A program made the position numbers and the translations under genes. The notes below the pieces were generated by a model. That model was not told the origin of the DNA, made no database searches, and worked only from the letters and a program-made list of their open reading frames with translations. A stretch of 64,000 nucleotides of DNA from Termitomyces sp. T153 (lineage: Eukaryota > Basidiomycota > Agaricomycetes > Agaricales > Lyophyllaceae), in the NCBI GenBank assembly GCA_018296165.2, contig JACKQL020000167.1, positions 1-64,000 of the forward strand. The letters are read 5' to 3'. This document shows positions 38,898-50,415 of this stretch, piece after piece (position 1 is the first letter of the stretch; each line of letters begins with the position of its first letter).

Positions 38898-40241
38898 CTA
38901 ATACGACATATTGGCATAAGGACGGGCACTCCAAAACGTGTACATTCCGCCGAGCCTTGTCCACGGTCCAAGGACCAGCGCGAAACCCACGATTCCTAGT
39001 GTATACATCAATAAAATCGCTAAAGCCATGTCAGCCAACGTTCGTCATGTGTTCATGCACAAGAAAAGAATTAACCTATTCTGCGAGTCGAGTATGTTCT
39101 CAGCTCCCACGAGATCTCAGGGAGGCCCATGATATTGCAGAAGATGTGCGCCGTGATGGAAGGATACACGGATCCCGTGCGGAGGAACATGTAAGAGCAA
39201 TGAAACCCAAATAGTGTCGTGTACGCCAGCTGGAATACTATAAATCGAGAACAGTACATTAAAGGGAGAAGAAGGAAATCAGTAAGCATGTCCACGCACG
39301 GCTCATAGTAATCGCGCGTTTTGCGGCACTGACCGTTCGTCCAAACCGATTGTAAGTGTCCCATGCGTGGTGAACATGTGCTGATAGTTGAGTAAGGACA
39401 GATCACGACTCAAAGCCAATTAATGAAAAAGGTCTCGCATACCTAGACCAAAAGATAATGGGCCGAAAAAAATCATACGATTGGCAGATGCACCAGACAT
39501 GTGGTACACAGCTATTACACAAGAACGAAAGACGATCTCTTCCGTAATTGGAGCCTGTGAAGATACTACTCAGTAAGTGCGATGTAATTGGGACGGAAGC
39601 CATGAAATTTCGAACACAGATGTAGGCGTGCATCGTTTGACACCGGCTCAAGATCAAAATATAAACTTACCATGATATAGTTTCTGATTCCAACCCATGA
39701 CGTGAATTTGTTCACGACATCATTTTGGAAGTAGAACCGTGACTGAAAAGGCAAATGACCGCCTAGGTACATGCCGAACAGTGGCCCAGTGAACAAAACT
39801 GGTGTGACAAGATGCGGAAGTATCATGTCCATATCCAGATGGTAAATCTTGAAGCCAAGACGTGCAACAGTTGTCTCCAAGGTCACTTTAAAACGCTACG
39901 AACCTTTTGAATGGCAAATAACCTTGAATTATTGAGGAACTTACGTCTGATCTGTCATCGATCACAGACCACAAGATATAAAAGACAAGACCACAATTCA
40001 GAATTGTGGCAATGGTGCCCGCAAGGAAGCGCGCTCTGATGACACTCGGATCGTCCCTCCAGCGCTCATCCTGGAGCTTCCCATATGGGGTACCATTGGC
40101 ATTCTTCGCACGGTCCTGAGAGAACGAGAGCCGCCCATGTTTAGAGACATACAGAGACCCAACGTAAATAAAACCAAAAATGAATGTAAGCAGATGAGCT
40201 GTCGCTGTTGAGATAGGAGGAGAATCAAAGACAAGAGGCAT
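38898..40241 (-). CDS. RCE1: CAAX prenyl protease 2 (Rce1)
   Basis: Six exons: 40241-39945, 39895-39671, 39554-39443, 39380-39300, 39237-39076 and 39019-38898. Phases agree; 332 residues. Multiple membrane segments. The catalytic motif of the ABI/CPBP family is present: the Glu pair in APITEEIVFR opens exon 3. The first His is in AHVHHAW at the exon 3/4 junction, and a further conserved His and Asn lie in ITAHIFCN. Rce1 removes the -AAX tripeptide from prenylated proteins such as Ras and a-factor in the ER membrane. Intron 2 is unusually long for this gene (116 nt). The donor chosen for intron 4 (GTGCGT) restores the conserved FQLAYTTLFG segment. Confidence 0.94.
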
Positions 40242-40896
40242 ATCAAGGTCTTGAGGGGTCCTGCCGCTACCGGAGCTTTAAGCCCTTGCACAGACAATAA
40301 AAATGATTGCCACCGTGTTGTTCGTTATGGGTAGGAAACAATGTTGGCGTTGGCAAATCGGTCCGGGATCAAACGTGAGATACACGTGACTAGATCGCGC
40401 GCACGACGCGACGTTACATGTGACACTAACGATGGTGACGAACGGTGTCACACCTTTCACTTCTCTTTGCAAAGCGCCTTTGCGTCTAAAACAGTTACAA
40501 GAGTTTGTCGCCGCCTACAACCTGATTGCGCCACTAGGTGAAAGCAACAGCTCGAGTTTGAGAGGGTCAGTGCTTTCATCAATCTCGGAAATACTCGTTC
40601 GACCCTGGATCCGGTCCTTGCTTCTCGGAAAAACGCTCAGCTCAGGTTCTAGAGATAATATTCTGGAACTTTTCTGGCCTCCCTTCGAGAAGCGATGACA
40701 CCGGAGAATACGAATTTCTATCTTCGATCGGTTGACTCCGTAGAGCTTGCTGGATTAGTCCCCGTCATTCTCATGCTTTTCGAAGTTGTCTCTCTTCCTT
40801 TGATCACATCATTTACAAGAGTCCTTAGCTCGGCAACTGTTCTTCACATCCTGAAGACCAGCACTTGTTGCGCCACATTTCTTTTACATCCTCATC
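40242..40896. promoter_or_regulatory. Divergent intergenic region RCE1 / CxxC protein 1
   Basis: 655 bp between two divergent starts. CpG-rich near 40,385-40,420 (gatcgcgcgcacgacgcgacg), otherwise unremarkable. No gene seen. Confidence 0.45.
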
Positions 40897-41410
40897 ATGC
40901 ATAGCAATCTTCAGCGGGCCGTAGCCGACGTCCTTGCTGCCAACCAAGAGGTCAAGTTTTCCAACGTCTTGACGGCCTACATTCGTATTGCGGGATTCCA
41001 GAAGTCTAGTTTGGATGTCCTCACGACGTTTGAGCGTGCTATGGACAAACACCCAGATTGTAAAGACCAAGTCAACTCTGAATCCGCTAAGCTCGTTGCG
41101 AAGCTCAGACACGATTATTGGAAGACCATGTTTGACTGGGGTGGGAAGCAGCACTGCTGCCCTTGTTGTGTTAACCTCGTCGAGCAGTACATCGATGATC
41201 CGGATAAGTTCGAGGAAGCGTTTTCAAATCTTCATGAGGTAAAAGGTAGGTTTCCACAGTTCTCTTTCCATGAAGATTCAGTTCAACTATATGATAGTTC
41301 ACACAGTGCCCAAGAAGCTGAGGCGAAGACGGAAAAAGACTACAGAGCGCTCTCATAAAACAATCGCATTTGACCCCTTTGGCCCTTCAACAAGTGCTTC
41401 TTCTATGTGA
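40897..41410 (+). CDS. Small CxxC protein 1, unknown function
   Basis: Exons 40897-41245 and 41307-41410; 150 residues. The N-terminal 80 residues look helical (AYIRIAGF, FERAMDKHP, KLRHDYW). They are followed by a cysteine cluster CCPCC that may bind a metal as half of a site. The second exon codes a strongly basic stretch (KKLRRRRKK) that could be a nuclear localisation signal. A paralogue lies on the other strand at 45804-45389 with an exon 1 of exactly the same length (349 nt). The two flank the beta-mannosidase gene. I know no described family with this pattern. The ATG was chosen as the first in frame, at the same place as in the paralogue. Confidence 0.75.
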
Positions 41411-41900
41411 CAAGTATGAGCACTCGTCTTCATTTTTTCGTTTCTTCATGTCCTTTCTCTCTCTCACAAGTTTCCGTCGCCAATGCCTGCCTCATTTTAT
41501 GTACTAATATGGACTTCATCACCTATTTGTTTAGTACGCATGCACCTTCAATCCTGAGTTATTTCTTTCCCTTTACTTTTAATCTTTGCATTTGTATTTG
41601 ATGTATTTTTGTATGAAAAACCTGAAGTACGTTGTTCGTTTCTCTACTTTTTCTCAGCTGATCATTCTCTTAGACCATCGTAACATGTATATACTCTATA
41701 CTTTAATTATGAACCCATGATCCAAGAAACGAACTTTCTTCCTGTGACTGCAAAGCTTGGGCTGACTTGACCACAAGACCGTATCACGGCCCGTGATTCC
41801 GGAGGTTCTTCCCCACAAAGACTTTCAGGGCTGGATCGCATCTTTCGTCATACATATATCCATCCCTCCCTCTGGCCCTTGCCGTGGGTCTAGAATATCG
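41411..41900. promoter_or_regulatory. Intergenic / promoter region of beta-mannosidase
   Basis: 490 bp, T-rich and pyrimidine-rich, without coding character. Pyrimidine-rich tracts just upstream of the ATG (41,850-41,890) fit a fungal core promoter. Confidence 0.45.
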
Positions 41901-44900
41901 ATGGCCATGGCTCAAACCCTACAGCTCAACCAGGGCTGGTTCTGGAAGCAGCGCAATACCAGATTACCATCTGTCCAGGACGAAATCGACCTAGCTTCGC
42001 ACGGAAACATCGAGGGTTGGAGAACGGCTCACGCTTTCCCATCCGAGGTGCACGTTGAGCTCTTCAAAGAAGGGTTGATTCCTGATCCTTACGTCGCATT
42101 CAACGAGCACAAAGTTCAATGTGAGTATATCTCGATCTCGGCCTGGCCTCTGATCACCATTTTCCAGGGATTGGCGACGTTGAATGGATTTACAAGTGCT
42201 CCTTTCCTTTCGACAAGCCCGTGGTACACGAACATGCTGTTTTCTTATTCGAAGGGCTGGATACCATTTGCGATGTTTACTTGGTGAGCCCACATTGACG
42301 CGTCTTGTTGGCCGATATCAATGTGACCACTTCTCGTCTAGAACGGAAAGGAAATCTTCTCAGCGGACAATCAATTCCGAACCTATACTTACAAAATCAA
42401 TCTTTCCGACGACGCGAATCCATTGCAGGAGATTAATACTTTACTTCTCCACTTTAAGTCGGCGAAGGCACTGGCGAAGGAGGAAGAGGCGAAGTATGGC
42501 AAAGTACGCGCTGGGTCAGCGAATCTCGGAGACCCTAGCCGTGTATATGTGCGAAAGGCACAATATGATTGGCGGTGAGCCTTACCGAGTCTGTTTACTT
42601 CGATGCTCAGACTCGTTCATCTGAAGATGGGATTGGGTTCGGCATAGTCCTTATGGCGTCGTAAAAATGCTCACGTCTTCTTCCAGGGCCCGGAGCTCAT
42701 GACGGCCGGTCCATACCGCCCAATTACTCTGACAACATACTCTGCCCGACTGAATGACGTTCATACACGCGCTTCTGTTTCATTCAACAAGGTCACTGGC
42801 GCGCCTTTACCTTCCTTGAAAGTTGACATTACTCTTGAGGGGTCTCCTGTCTACGAAGGTTCGGAGATTGTCTTGAAAGACACCTCTGGGAAAGAACTTA
42901 AAAGGGAATACGTGAGACTCCAAGGCAGTATCGATTCATTCCGCGATCTAGTGCAATGGCACCTGTCACCTGAGGAAGTCAATCTCTGGTGGCCCGTTGG
43001 ATATGGAGAACAGAAGTTGTATGATGTGACAGTCACCCTCGTCGGCTCTGTCAGTCTTGTCTACCCTATCTGTTCACCTTGTTGACCTATCGGTAACTCA
43101 GAATAGGCAGTTCCTTGATGTAAAGACGAAACGGATTGGCTTCCGCTCCGTCGAGTTAATTCAGGAGCCTCTGGCCGAACCTGACCAATATGGGAGCGGG
43201 ACGACGTTCCTGTTTGAAATAAATGGCATTCGTATCTTCATAGGAGGTGTATCATCGTCTTGTTGTATCTGAAATACTGAAAGCTAACTCCTGATTCAGG
43301 ATCTAATTGGATTCCGGCAGACAATTTTTTGACCACAATTACAGAAGAGCGATATCGAGCATGGCTTACTCTTCTTCGTGACGGTAACCAAAACATGGTA
43401 CGCATCTGGGGCGGCGGCATCTATGAACCAGACATCTTCTTTGACATATGTGATGGTAAGTTATCTGAGAGCCCTGATCACTCCGTGAGCTGATTCAGAG
43501 TAGAACTTGGTATCCTCGTCTGGCAAGACTTTCAGTTTGCATGTGGTGTTTATCCAGCTCATCCTGCGTTTGTTGAGAGTGTTCGGAAGGAGGCAATGGA
43601 CAACGTGACGCGGCTACGACACCACCCCTCACTGACTCTGTTTTGTGGCAACAACGAAGATTACCAGATGATCCTTCAATGGGGAGGTTCGTTTTGATGA
43701 ATTCCTCTCCCAGCCTTTCCTCCCAGTAATCGTATCGATCAGACACCGAAGATCTTCCTGCAAGAGTACTCTACGAACATATCTTCCCCGAAATAGTAGC
43801 AAAATTGACCGATCCGCCCATCCCTTATCACCGTGGGTCTCCCTACGGTGGCAAAGGCTGGGATACTGCCGACCCCACCATTGGAGATGTTCACCAGTGG
43901 GACATATGGGGCGGAAAAGAGTACCCTTATCATGATTATGACAGGCGTGGTGGGCGTTTTGTGAGGTATGGACTCATCTTCTTATTATGAGTCGCATAGT
44001 CAACCGGGAGGATTCTCGGCAGTGAATTTGGGATCCCGTCCATGCCAGATATGCGAACGATTGCGCATTGGATGGACGGCGCGGATAAATCACAATGGTA
44101 TTCACAATCGACGTTGATGGCTCAACACACGAAGGCTGGTGCTTTTGAACGTCGGTTCGCCATCGTAATGAATGAGAATTTTAGGTTGACGAGTGACCTG
44201 GAGACGTGCGTATCCTTCCGTTGAGCGTCTTCCGATGCATCTTACCCGTGGTAATTATAGTCATGTCTACAATACCCAGCTCATGCAATCTGAGGCCGTG
44301 AGCTATGCTTATCGGTCTTGGAGACGTGCATGGCGCGGCAGAGGAAAAGAATATGTATGTCTTTATCCCATCAATCGATGTGATAGCTGATTTGTCGCCA
44401 ATTCAGACCTCTGGTGTCCTCGTTTGGCAGTTGAATGACTGCTGGCCTGGCACGTCATGGGCCATTGCTGATTATTTCGTGAGTGTTTACTCTTCCAATC
44501 ACGAACGAATCTTTCAACAATTCCTCCAGCTTCGACCCAAACCATCGTACTTCACCATTGCACGCCAACTTACTCCTATCGCCATTGGTATTCATAGAAC
44601 GGTGATTATAGCCTCCTACTTAGTGTCAATATCTGGCTAACTCTTTTTCAGGTAATCAAGAACCGGGCGAATGATCGTCCCCACCAGGTAAATCGAAATG
44701 AATTGACCAAGTCGAATTTTGTGTGATGCCTTCTTAGTTTTACGAATTCGGAGCCATGCAATCTCATGACGCGACGATCGACGTATGGGGAACTAATACC
44801 GCTAATCACTCTCGTCTAGTGAAGCTAGAGCTTACCTGCCATGATCTCAACTCCAGTTGGACGCATAGCGAGAGACACAACGTCACCCTGCTCCCAAATC

Positions 44901-45322
44901 AATCTATAGAGCTACTCTCGATACGCTGCCCTGGCCCACCCAAGGAGGGCGTCGAACCCCCATCTGGCGACCCCATCTGGACATCGTCCTACTCAGTCGT
45001 TGTGAATGCGCGCCTGATCGATTCCGACGGAAAGGTATTAGCACGTTTCGCAGACTGGCCGCAGCCATACAGATATCTTGCTGTTCCCGATCCTCAACTT
45101 TCGGTCGAGCTCATTGACGAGCAAGTCACCGTGTCTGTACAGCGCCCTGTCAAAGGCTTGTGGTTCAGTGTTGAGGGAGATGGGCCGGAAGTGTCATGGA
45201 ATGATAATTCGCTTGATGTTGTTCCGGGTGACTCCCAGGTCATCACGGCGAAGGGGTTGGGAGATAGGAAACTCAAAGTGGCTTATCTTGGGAAAGAGAA
45301 GGCTTCGCTGGTTCATGTTTGA
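41901..45322 (+). CDS. Beta-mannosidase, glycoside hydrolase family 2
   Basis: Fifteen exons: 41901-42120, 42168-42283, 42342-42574, 42627-42636, 42687-43049, 43102-43246, 43300-43455, 43504-43686, 43743-43965, 44023-44205, 44261-44354, 44407-44478, 44530-44601, 44652-44687 and 44738-45322. All phases agree; 896 residues. The GH2 order is seen: a sugar-binding jelly-roll domain, an immunoglobulin-like domain, then a TIM barrel. In the barrel the acid/base Glu lies in CGNNEDYQ (about 464) and the nucleophile Glu in SEFGIPSMP (about 550). Further motifs are the conserved WDWGPEL, IRIWGGGIYE and WQLNDCWPG. A 10-nt exon encodes most of the RWDW motif. No signal peptide, so it is probably the intracellular GH2B type that trims beta-mannosides from mannan breakdown or N-glycan turnover. 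Convergent with the CxxC gene 67 bp downstream. Confidence 0.95.
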
Positions 45323-45388
45323 GATAGTGTATGTCCAAGGTAAGTACTAGTGGGAGAAGCGTCATAAAATGCATAACGGTCGTAAACG

Positions 45389-45804
45389 TCACAATTTGTG
45401 TTTGCCTGATCAGAAAACTTGAGCGGAGTACAAATTGCTGAGATTAAGAACTTACCAGCCTTAGAAGTCACTCTCGTCTTTAAGGCACCTTTATGTTTGT
45501 GCTTTTGGTTTGGAAGGCTCAATGTCCCACAGTGTTCGCAGGTGTGACATACACCACCTCCTTCATCGGTGCCACCGAGCTTAGTGTACCAATAGTCGTT
45601 CCTGACTCTCGCAATCACGGGCTCCAACTCATCATCGCGTCGAGGGTGTTTATCCAAGGCACGTTCGAATGCCAGTACGGACCGATTGGCGTCTTCGTTA
45701 TCAAGCCCAGATATTCGTATGTAGGTGCCAAATACTGTGGCTACCGTGGGAGGTTGTTTTCCGTTGATGAGAGCGCGAACAGCAAGGTCAAGATTACTGG
45801 GCAT
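45389..45804 (-). CDS. Small CxxC protein 2, paralogue of 40,897 gene
   Basis: Exons 45804-45456 and 45405-45389 give 121 residues. The N-terminal part matches the 40,897 gene (TYIRISG, FERALDKHP, RVRNDYW). It is followed by CHTCEHC and a Lys/His-rich stretch, a better zinc-binding spacing than in its paralogue. Exon 1 has the same length (349 nt) as in the paralogue. The second exon is only 17 nt. A remnant of its 5' end is repeated at about 47,930-47,990, where the start codon reads ATA. No function assigned. Confidence 0.72.
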
Positions 45805-46162
45805 GGTTTGAAGACAGGGGTGATGACAAACCAGAAAAGGTAACCTTTATATGAGAGTGACTCCTGCCCAAAGCCGGGCCTCAGGAAGCATTGAGGACCC
45901 CATCAGTCACCGACTCGGAGGGTCAAAGCATGTCAGTGATGAAAACCTTTGAATGTCTGAACTCGATAGAAATAAAGTGTAGACCGCAAAAACGTATAAA
46001 GCTGTACAGGGCTTTCAAGATAAGAGGATGTACAAACAGGAAGATTATAGGAAGAGAAAAGTGTGAATTGGGGCAAATTCATCATTCATTGTGCCACTAT
46101 TAGATCACAAACCCCATAAACTCACGAAAACAGTTTGTTTCGTCCCCTCATCTCCTGCCACC

Positions 46163-47038
46163 ATGACAAAATCGCGAAAAGCACGCGTTGTGAAGGGTGG
46201 GTTCAGACTTGAACAATTGCCTGTAGAACTTTTGCAAGAGGTGCTAAGTTTCACAACGAGCTCGGCTGGTGTCTACAGATCTCTCCTTTTGGTTTCGAAA
46301 TCACTTAATTCGATAGTCAAGTTACACTGCCTCCAAGTAGTTCCAGTGGTTCTTCAAGGAATTGAAAAACTTCGTTCTTTTGACCGGCTTCTCGCATCTT
46401 CGCCGAAAAGCCCCAGTTACGTGCGTTACCTTTGGATCTATGGACAAGGGCTGAAGGAATGGGAGTTGATTGATTCGATCGTTGCAAGATGCTCCAATGT
46501 GGTAGCCTTATCATGCAATAGTAGGACACTCGCGTCTCTCTGTTCTTCTCCATCTTTTTTGCACACAAGATGCACCGAACTCACGCTCATCGAGAGCTGG
46601 CACGACTGGAAGCCGATCGTAGCTGCACGCCACGGAAGCCAATACTGTGCTCAAATCACCCATCTCCGCCTTTACCAAGGCTTAGATCCCGAATTTCCCA
46701 AACGCTACTTTACCAATCTCACGCACCTCGCCTTCTCATGTAGCCCCATAGGAGACTATTTGAAGCGCTACTCAGGGTACCTTTCCGGCCTTAGATCTTT
46801 GCTGCTCATCGTGGCAACGAATGCTGAATGGCATTACAATAGTTTCCCGGATGCGTCGGTATCTGAGCTGCTGGAGAACGACAGGAGATTTGCCATCCTA
46901 CAGTGTCGCGAGGATTGGACGGAAGTAGAGGCTTGGAAGGATCGCGTTAGAGGCGGGCGCAGCCTTTGGGAGCAAGCCAAAATTTCGCGAAAATCTATGC
47001 AGGTCTTCCGTGACGCATTCAGAATTTTACAAGGGTGA
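46163..47038 (+). CDS. F-box-like protein, intact copy
   Basis: Single open frame, 291 residues, no intron needed. The ATG at 46163 sits in a strong context (gccaccATGa) that is kept in the duplicate. An F-box-like N-terminal helix set (LEQLPVELLQEVLSF) is followed by a region with leucine-rich spacing (THLRLYQGLDPEFPKR, LTHLAFSCSP). This is the architecture of the very large, fast-evolving F-box families of Agaricomycetes. Such proteins usually recruit targets to SCF ubiquitin ligases; the target is unknown. An upstream in-frame extension to 46,091 has no ATG. Confidence 0.75.
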   Translation: MTKSRKARVVKGGFRLEQLPVELLQEVLSFTTSSAGVYRSLLLVSKSLNSIVKLHCLQVVPVVLQGIEKLRSFDRLLASSPKSPSYVRYLWIYGQGLKEWELIDSIVARCSNVVALSCNSRTLASLCSSPSFLHTRCTELTLIESWHDWKPIVAARHGSQYCAQITHLRLYQGLDPEFPKRYFTNLTHLAFSCSPIGDYLKRYSGYLSGLRSLLLIVATNAEWHYNSFPDASVSELLENDRRFAILQCREDWTEVEAWKDRVRGGRSLWEQAKISRKSMQVFRDAFRILQG

Positions 47039-47905
47039 CACGGGTTGGTGAGTTATTTTATGTGGTTATAGCCGTCATTCTACTCAACTACTATCTACAG
47101 GGAGAAAGAGGCTGACTTTACGTACATAGTCAGGATAGTACCTTTGTCACAGAGTGCTCGCGATACGTACACAGGATTGTGTCCGACTGTCGACCAAAGA
47201 CAAGTTCACTCACCTCTAGAGTCCAAGATTGAAACAATAGACAGCGAACATGATGATTTTTGGCGATGTAACAGCTGCAAAATTTGGGCCGAGAGGTGTT
47301 CTTTCCCCAAAAGAAGGGACGACACGGATCAATGAGACGCCGACTACGGCTTTCGGTTGTAATGCGAATCCTACCATTTCGACATTGCTGCCTTTGATAG
47401 TCTACAATAGCGCTCGGTTCACTGATTTTACGATATTTCACCCAGCGGAAATATGTTTACTGTGATGTTGAGTATAGCTTTTGTTCAGTCCACAACGAGC
47501 GCTTGGGTATAGGGCATTGTTGTCATTTCTCAACTGTCGACGTCTAGTGCGTTTAGACCCAGTTTGCGTACTTCCTGAGGATAGCAAGTCAATACTAGTA
47601 CCATTGAGGTTGAACATAATCTGTTCAAGGATTTTACAGATTTGCCTGATCCTCTATCTACACAACCTTACATTCTTCTCTAAGCTTCACAATTTTCTTC
47701 GCAACTTTTAGTTCCATTGTCCTGTCCATCAAATCCTGCCATTTCTCTTATATATCTTGACTTAACCCCATACAAATCCTCAGATAATCTGAGCAAAGGA
47801 GTGTATGTACGTTGAACCATTGAAAACCTCCAGTCCTCTCAAACGTGACGACGCAAAAAGAGGGTCGGTACAAACTCCGAGCATCGAGGACCAAGCTAAT
47901 TCAAA
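47039..47905. other. Downstream part of duplication unit A, no gene
   Basis: Non-coding. It matches 61,672-62,440 in unit B in blocks (gacagcgaacatgatgatttttgg, cgacgtctagtgc, cttcctgaggata). Short open frames here are not conserved between the copies, which argues against a gene. Confidence 0.6.
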
Positions 47906-47924
47906 ACGAGGTGTCGAATAATGT

Positions 47925-47990
47925 AGGAGTTTGTTTTACATTGATGAGAAAGTGGGAACAGCAAGGTCAAGATTGTTGGTTATGGTTTGA
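47925..47990 (-). pseudogene. 5' remnant of CxxC gene 2 in unit B
   Basis: A stretch around the start of the gene at 45,804 is repeated here (agcaaggtcaagatt, tggtttgaagacaggg). The start codon position reads ATA on the minus strand and the rest of the gene is absent. Confidence 0.65.
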
Positions 47991-48316
47991 AGACAGGGAT
48001 GGCGACAAATCAAGCAAGGTAAGCCTTTATATGAGATCGGTTCTTGCCAAAGCGCATAAGCCTCAGGAAACATTGATGGCCTATCAGTCACCGAGGCTCA
48101 AAAGCATGTCAGTGATGAGAAGATCAGGCCATGAAGCTTGAATGTCCAAACTCGATAAAAATACAGCTTGATCACAGACCACAAAAAAGGTACAAAATTC
48201 ATCTCAGAAGGAAAGGATTAGGGAATCATGTACCACAATGAGATAAGATTAGATCGTGAATTCTTAAACCTTGTGAAAACACTGGTAAGTCAAACTTGTT
48301 TCGCCCATTTCTGTCA

Positions 48317-48473
48317 CCATGACAAAATCGCGAAAAGCGCGCTTTGTGAAGGGTGGGTCCAGGCTTGAACAACTGCCTATTGAAATCTTGCAAGAAGCGT
48401 TAATTTTCACAGCGAGTTCGGCTGGTGTCTCTAGGTCTCTCCTTTTGGTTTCGAAAACACTTAACTCATGTTA
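48317..48473 (+). pseudogene. F-box-like gene copy B, 5' part
   Basis: The ATG at 48317 and about 50 codons are closely similar to the start of the intact gene (atgacaaaatcgcg, then EQLP and SAGVSRSLLLVSK). The frame is cut at 48,473, where the LINE begins. The 11 bases aactcatgtta at 48463-48473 recur at 60944-60954 and are the LINE's target-site duplication. The 3' part of the gene lies at 60,955-61,671. Confidence 0.9.
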
Positions 48474-48509
48474 GGACCGCTTTTGATCTTAAACCACCAC
48501 CTGCACACC

Positions 48510-50415
48510 ATGGGAACTCGAGCTCGAACAGCTCGGGAGAACACAGAAGCAGAAGGGGCAGGATTAGAAGTAGATAAACGCTCTTATCTTAACAATACTC
48601 TATCGAATACATCTCTCGTCGACAGACAGGACCAAATGCCGGCGGACAGCGGTGGGCCTGCGGCCGAAAACGGCAGCCAGACAGTGCGAAAGACACAAAG
48701 CACTGCCAACACGACGGAACCCCACATTCAGGGCCTGACTGTTCAATCAGAGAAAGACACGAGGAACTGGCTATACGACAACAGACACCTCGACAGCACG
48801 GAGGACACGATCGAGATCAACACGTTGAAGGGAGCGCTACTGCAATTGGCACGAAGACACGACTTGCTGACAGAGGTAAAGAACAGGATGAGGGCAGTGG
48901 CACATGGAATGGAGTCCATGAAGGCAGGGGAGACGGAGAGGATAGTGGTGGAAACAATGGAGAGAGCGATGGAGGAGTACAGGGGGGTGCTTGAGAGCAT
49001 GGCGGAGGCATTGGTGAGGACTGTGAAGGGGATGGCAGAGCAAGTGAGGGAGATGACAGAGAGGTTGAAGGAGGGGCAGATACAGGAGGATGTGAGGAGA
49101 TGAAGCGAGATGGGCTATGGCAAGGAAGGGGTCAGGGGGATGCAGAGGATGGGGTTGACTTTTGCAGAGGTGGCACAAAGGGTGGAGAGAGAAGACATTG
49201 TCCAGCGGGCAAACAACAAGACAAGACAGCTACTAATTGACAATGCAGAGGGAATGGGTGGGTGGAAGGAGCTCACAGAGAAGGAGCTGATAGAGAAGGC
49301 AAAGATTGCGAAGGACATGATGGGCATACAGGGGCTTGACAGCCCAAAGGTAGAATTCCTCTCTGTGAGGGAACTCAGGAATGGGGGGGTCTTGTACGAG
49401 CTAAGCTCAACAGATGCAACTGAGTGGCTAGCATGCAAAGACATACAGAAAGCATTCTTAGAGAAGTTTGGGGCAGGTGCAAAGGTAAAAAACAGGGTAT
49501 TCAACATCTTTGCAGAATTCATCCCAATCATGATGGGGGACGTACCAACCAATGGACTGGCAAGGATTGAAGAGGACAACCACCTCCAGCCAGGGGAACT
49601 GGTGACCGCCAGGTGGGCTCGTGCCCCACACACCAGACATGCTAACCAGAAGGTGGCACACCTTGTCATTTCATGTGCGATGGAAAATGGGGCCAACAAC
49701 CTCATCAGAAATGGCCTGGTCGTGGAGGGAAAGAGGGTGTCGGCATGAAAGCCAGACCAAGAACCACAATGCTGTCTAAAGTGCCAAAGGTATGGAAAAG
49801 GCCATGTCGCTAACAAGTGTAAACAGGGGTTTGTGTGCCAAAGAACACAGGACAAAGGACTGCAAGGAAATGGATCCAACAAAGTTTGCCTGCATCAGCT
49901 GCAAGGCGAAAGGGATTAGACATGACCACCCCTCATCAGCAAGGACCTGCCCAACCTTCATAGAGGCAAAGAACAGGCTAATCAGCAGGTCACCCGAAAT
50001 GAAATATAAGTATTACCCCACTGACCAGAAATGGACCTGGGCATGGGTCAATGAGGAACAAGCGACAACACCTGGACAACACAAAGGACGTATCAGCCTT
50101 ACAGCAGGAGGGGCATTGGGGGGCTTTATAGTAAGGGGAGTGAGACAGGGTAGACTGGCAGGTGGCAAGCTGGGACAAGGCAGGGGAGCAATTACAAACA
50201 AAGATGGAAAGGAGAATAGACAAGAGGCAAGGGGGGGGCCATCGCAGGCAAAGGGCATGCAGATGATGTTGGACACCTACCAATGGGCAGAAAGCATACT
50301 GAGCAGCCAAGTGGGAGGCAAGGAGCAATCCAAATGCCAAAGCACCCAAAGGTGGGATGAGGAGGAGTTTGGTGTGTTCATGGAATCACTGGACAAGCTC
50401 AGGAACAAAGCATGA
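48510..50415 (+). pseudogene. LINE ORF1 (nucleic-acid-binding, zinc knuckle), broken
   Basis: The ATG at 48510 opens a frame with an acidic helical region (EEYRGVLESMAEALVRTVK, coiled-coil-like) that meets a TGA at 49,101-49,103. Coding resumes at once in frame (49,110-49,748), meets another TGA, and then shifts frame into a Cys/His region (CLKCQRYGKGHVANKCK near 49,770; then KDCKEMDPTKFACISCK) typical of retroelement zinc knuckles. The last stretch ends at a TGA (50413-50415) that overlaps the candidate ORF2 start as ATGA. ORF1 proteins coat the LINE RNA. Confidence 0.85.

Larger units (their letters stand above)
45750..47905. repeat. Segmental duplication, unit A
   Basis: This unit resembles 47,925-48,473 plus 60,955-62,450 along its length. 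It contains the 5' end of the CxxC gene 2, the intact F-box-like gene and its downstream DNA. It ends in a stretch (gagcatcgag near 47,880) that matches the 3' end of the PUL-protein gene at 62,415-62,435. Boundaries are by eye and may be off by tens of bases. Confidence 0.8.

Noticed and set aside
49115..49882. 255-codon minus-strand frame opposite LINE ORF1
   Set aside because: It mirrors a purine-rich coding strand, has no conserved motif, and the opposite strand has clear LINE ORF1 features.
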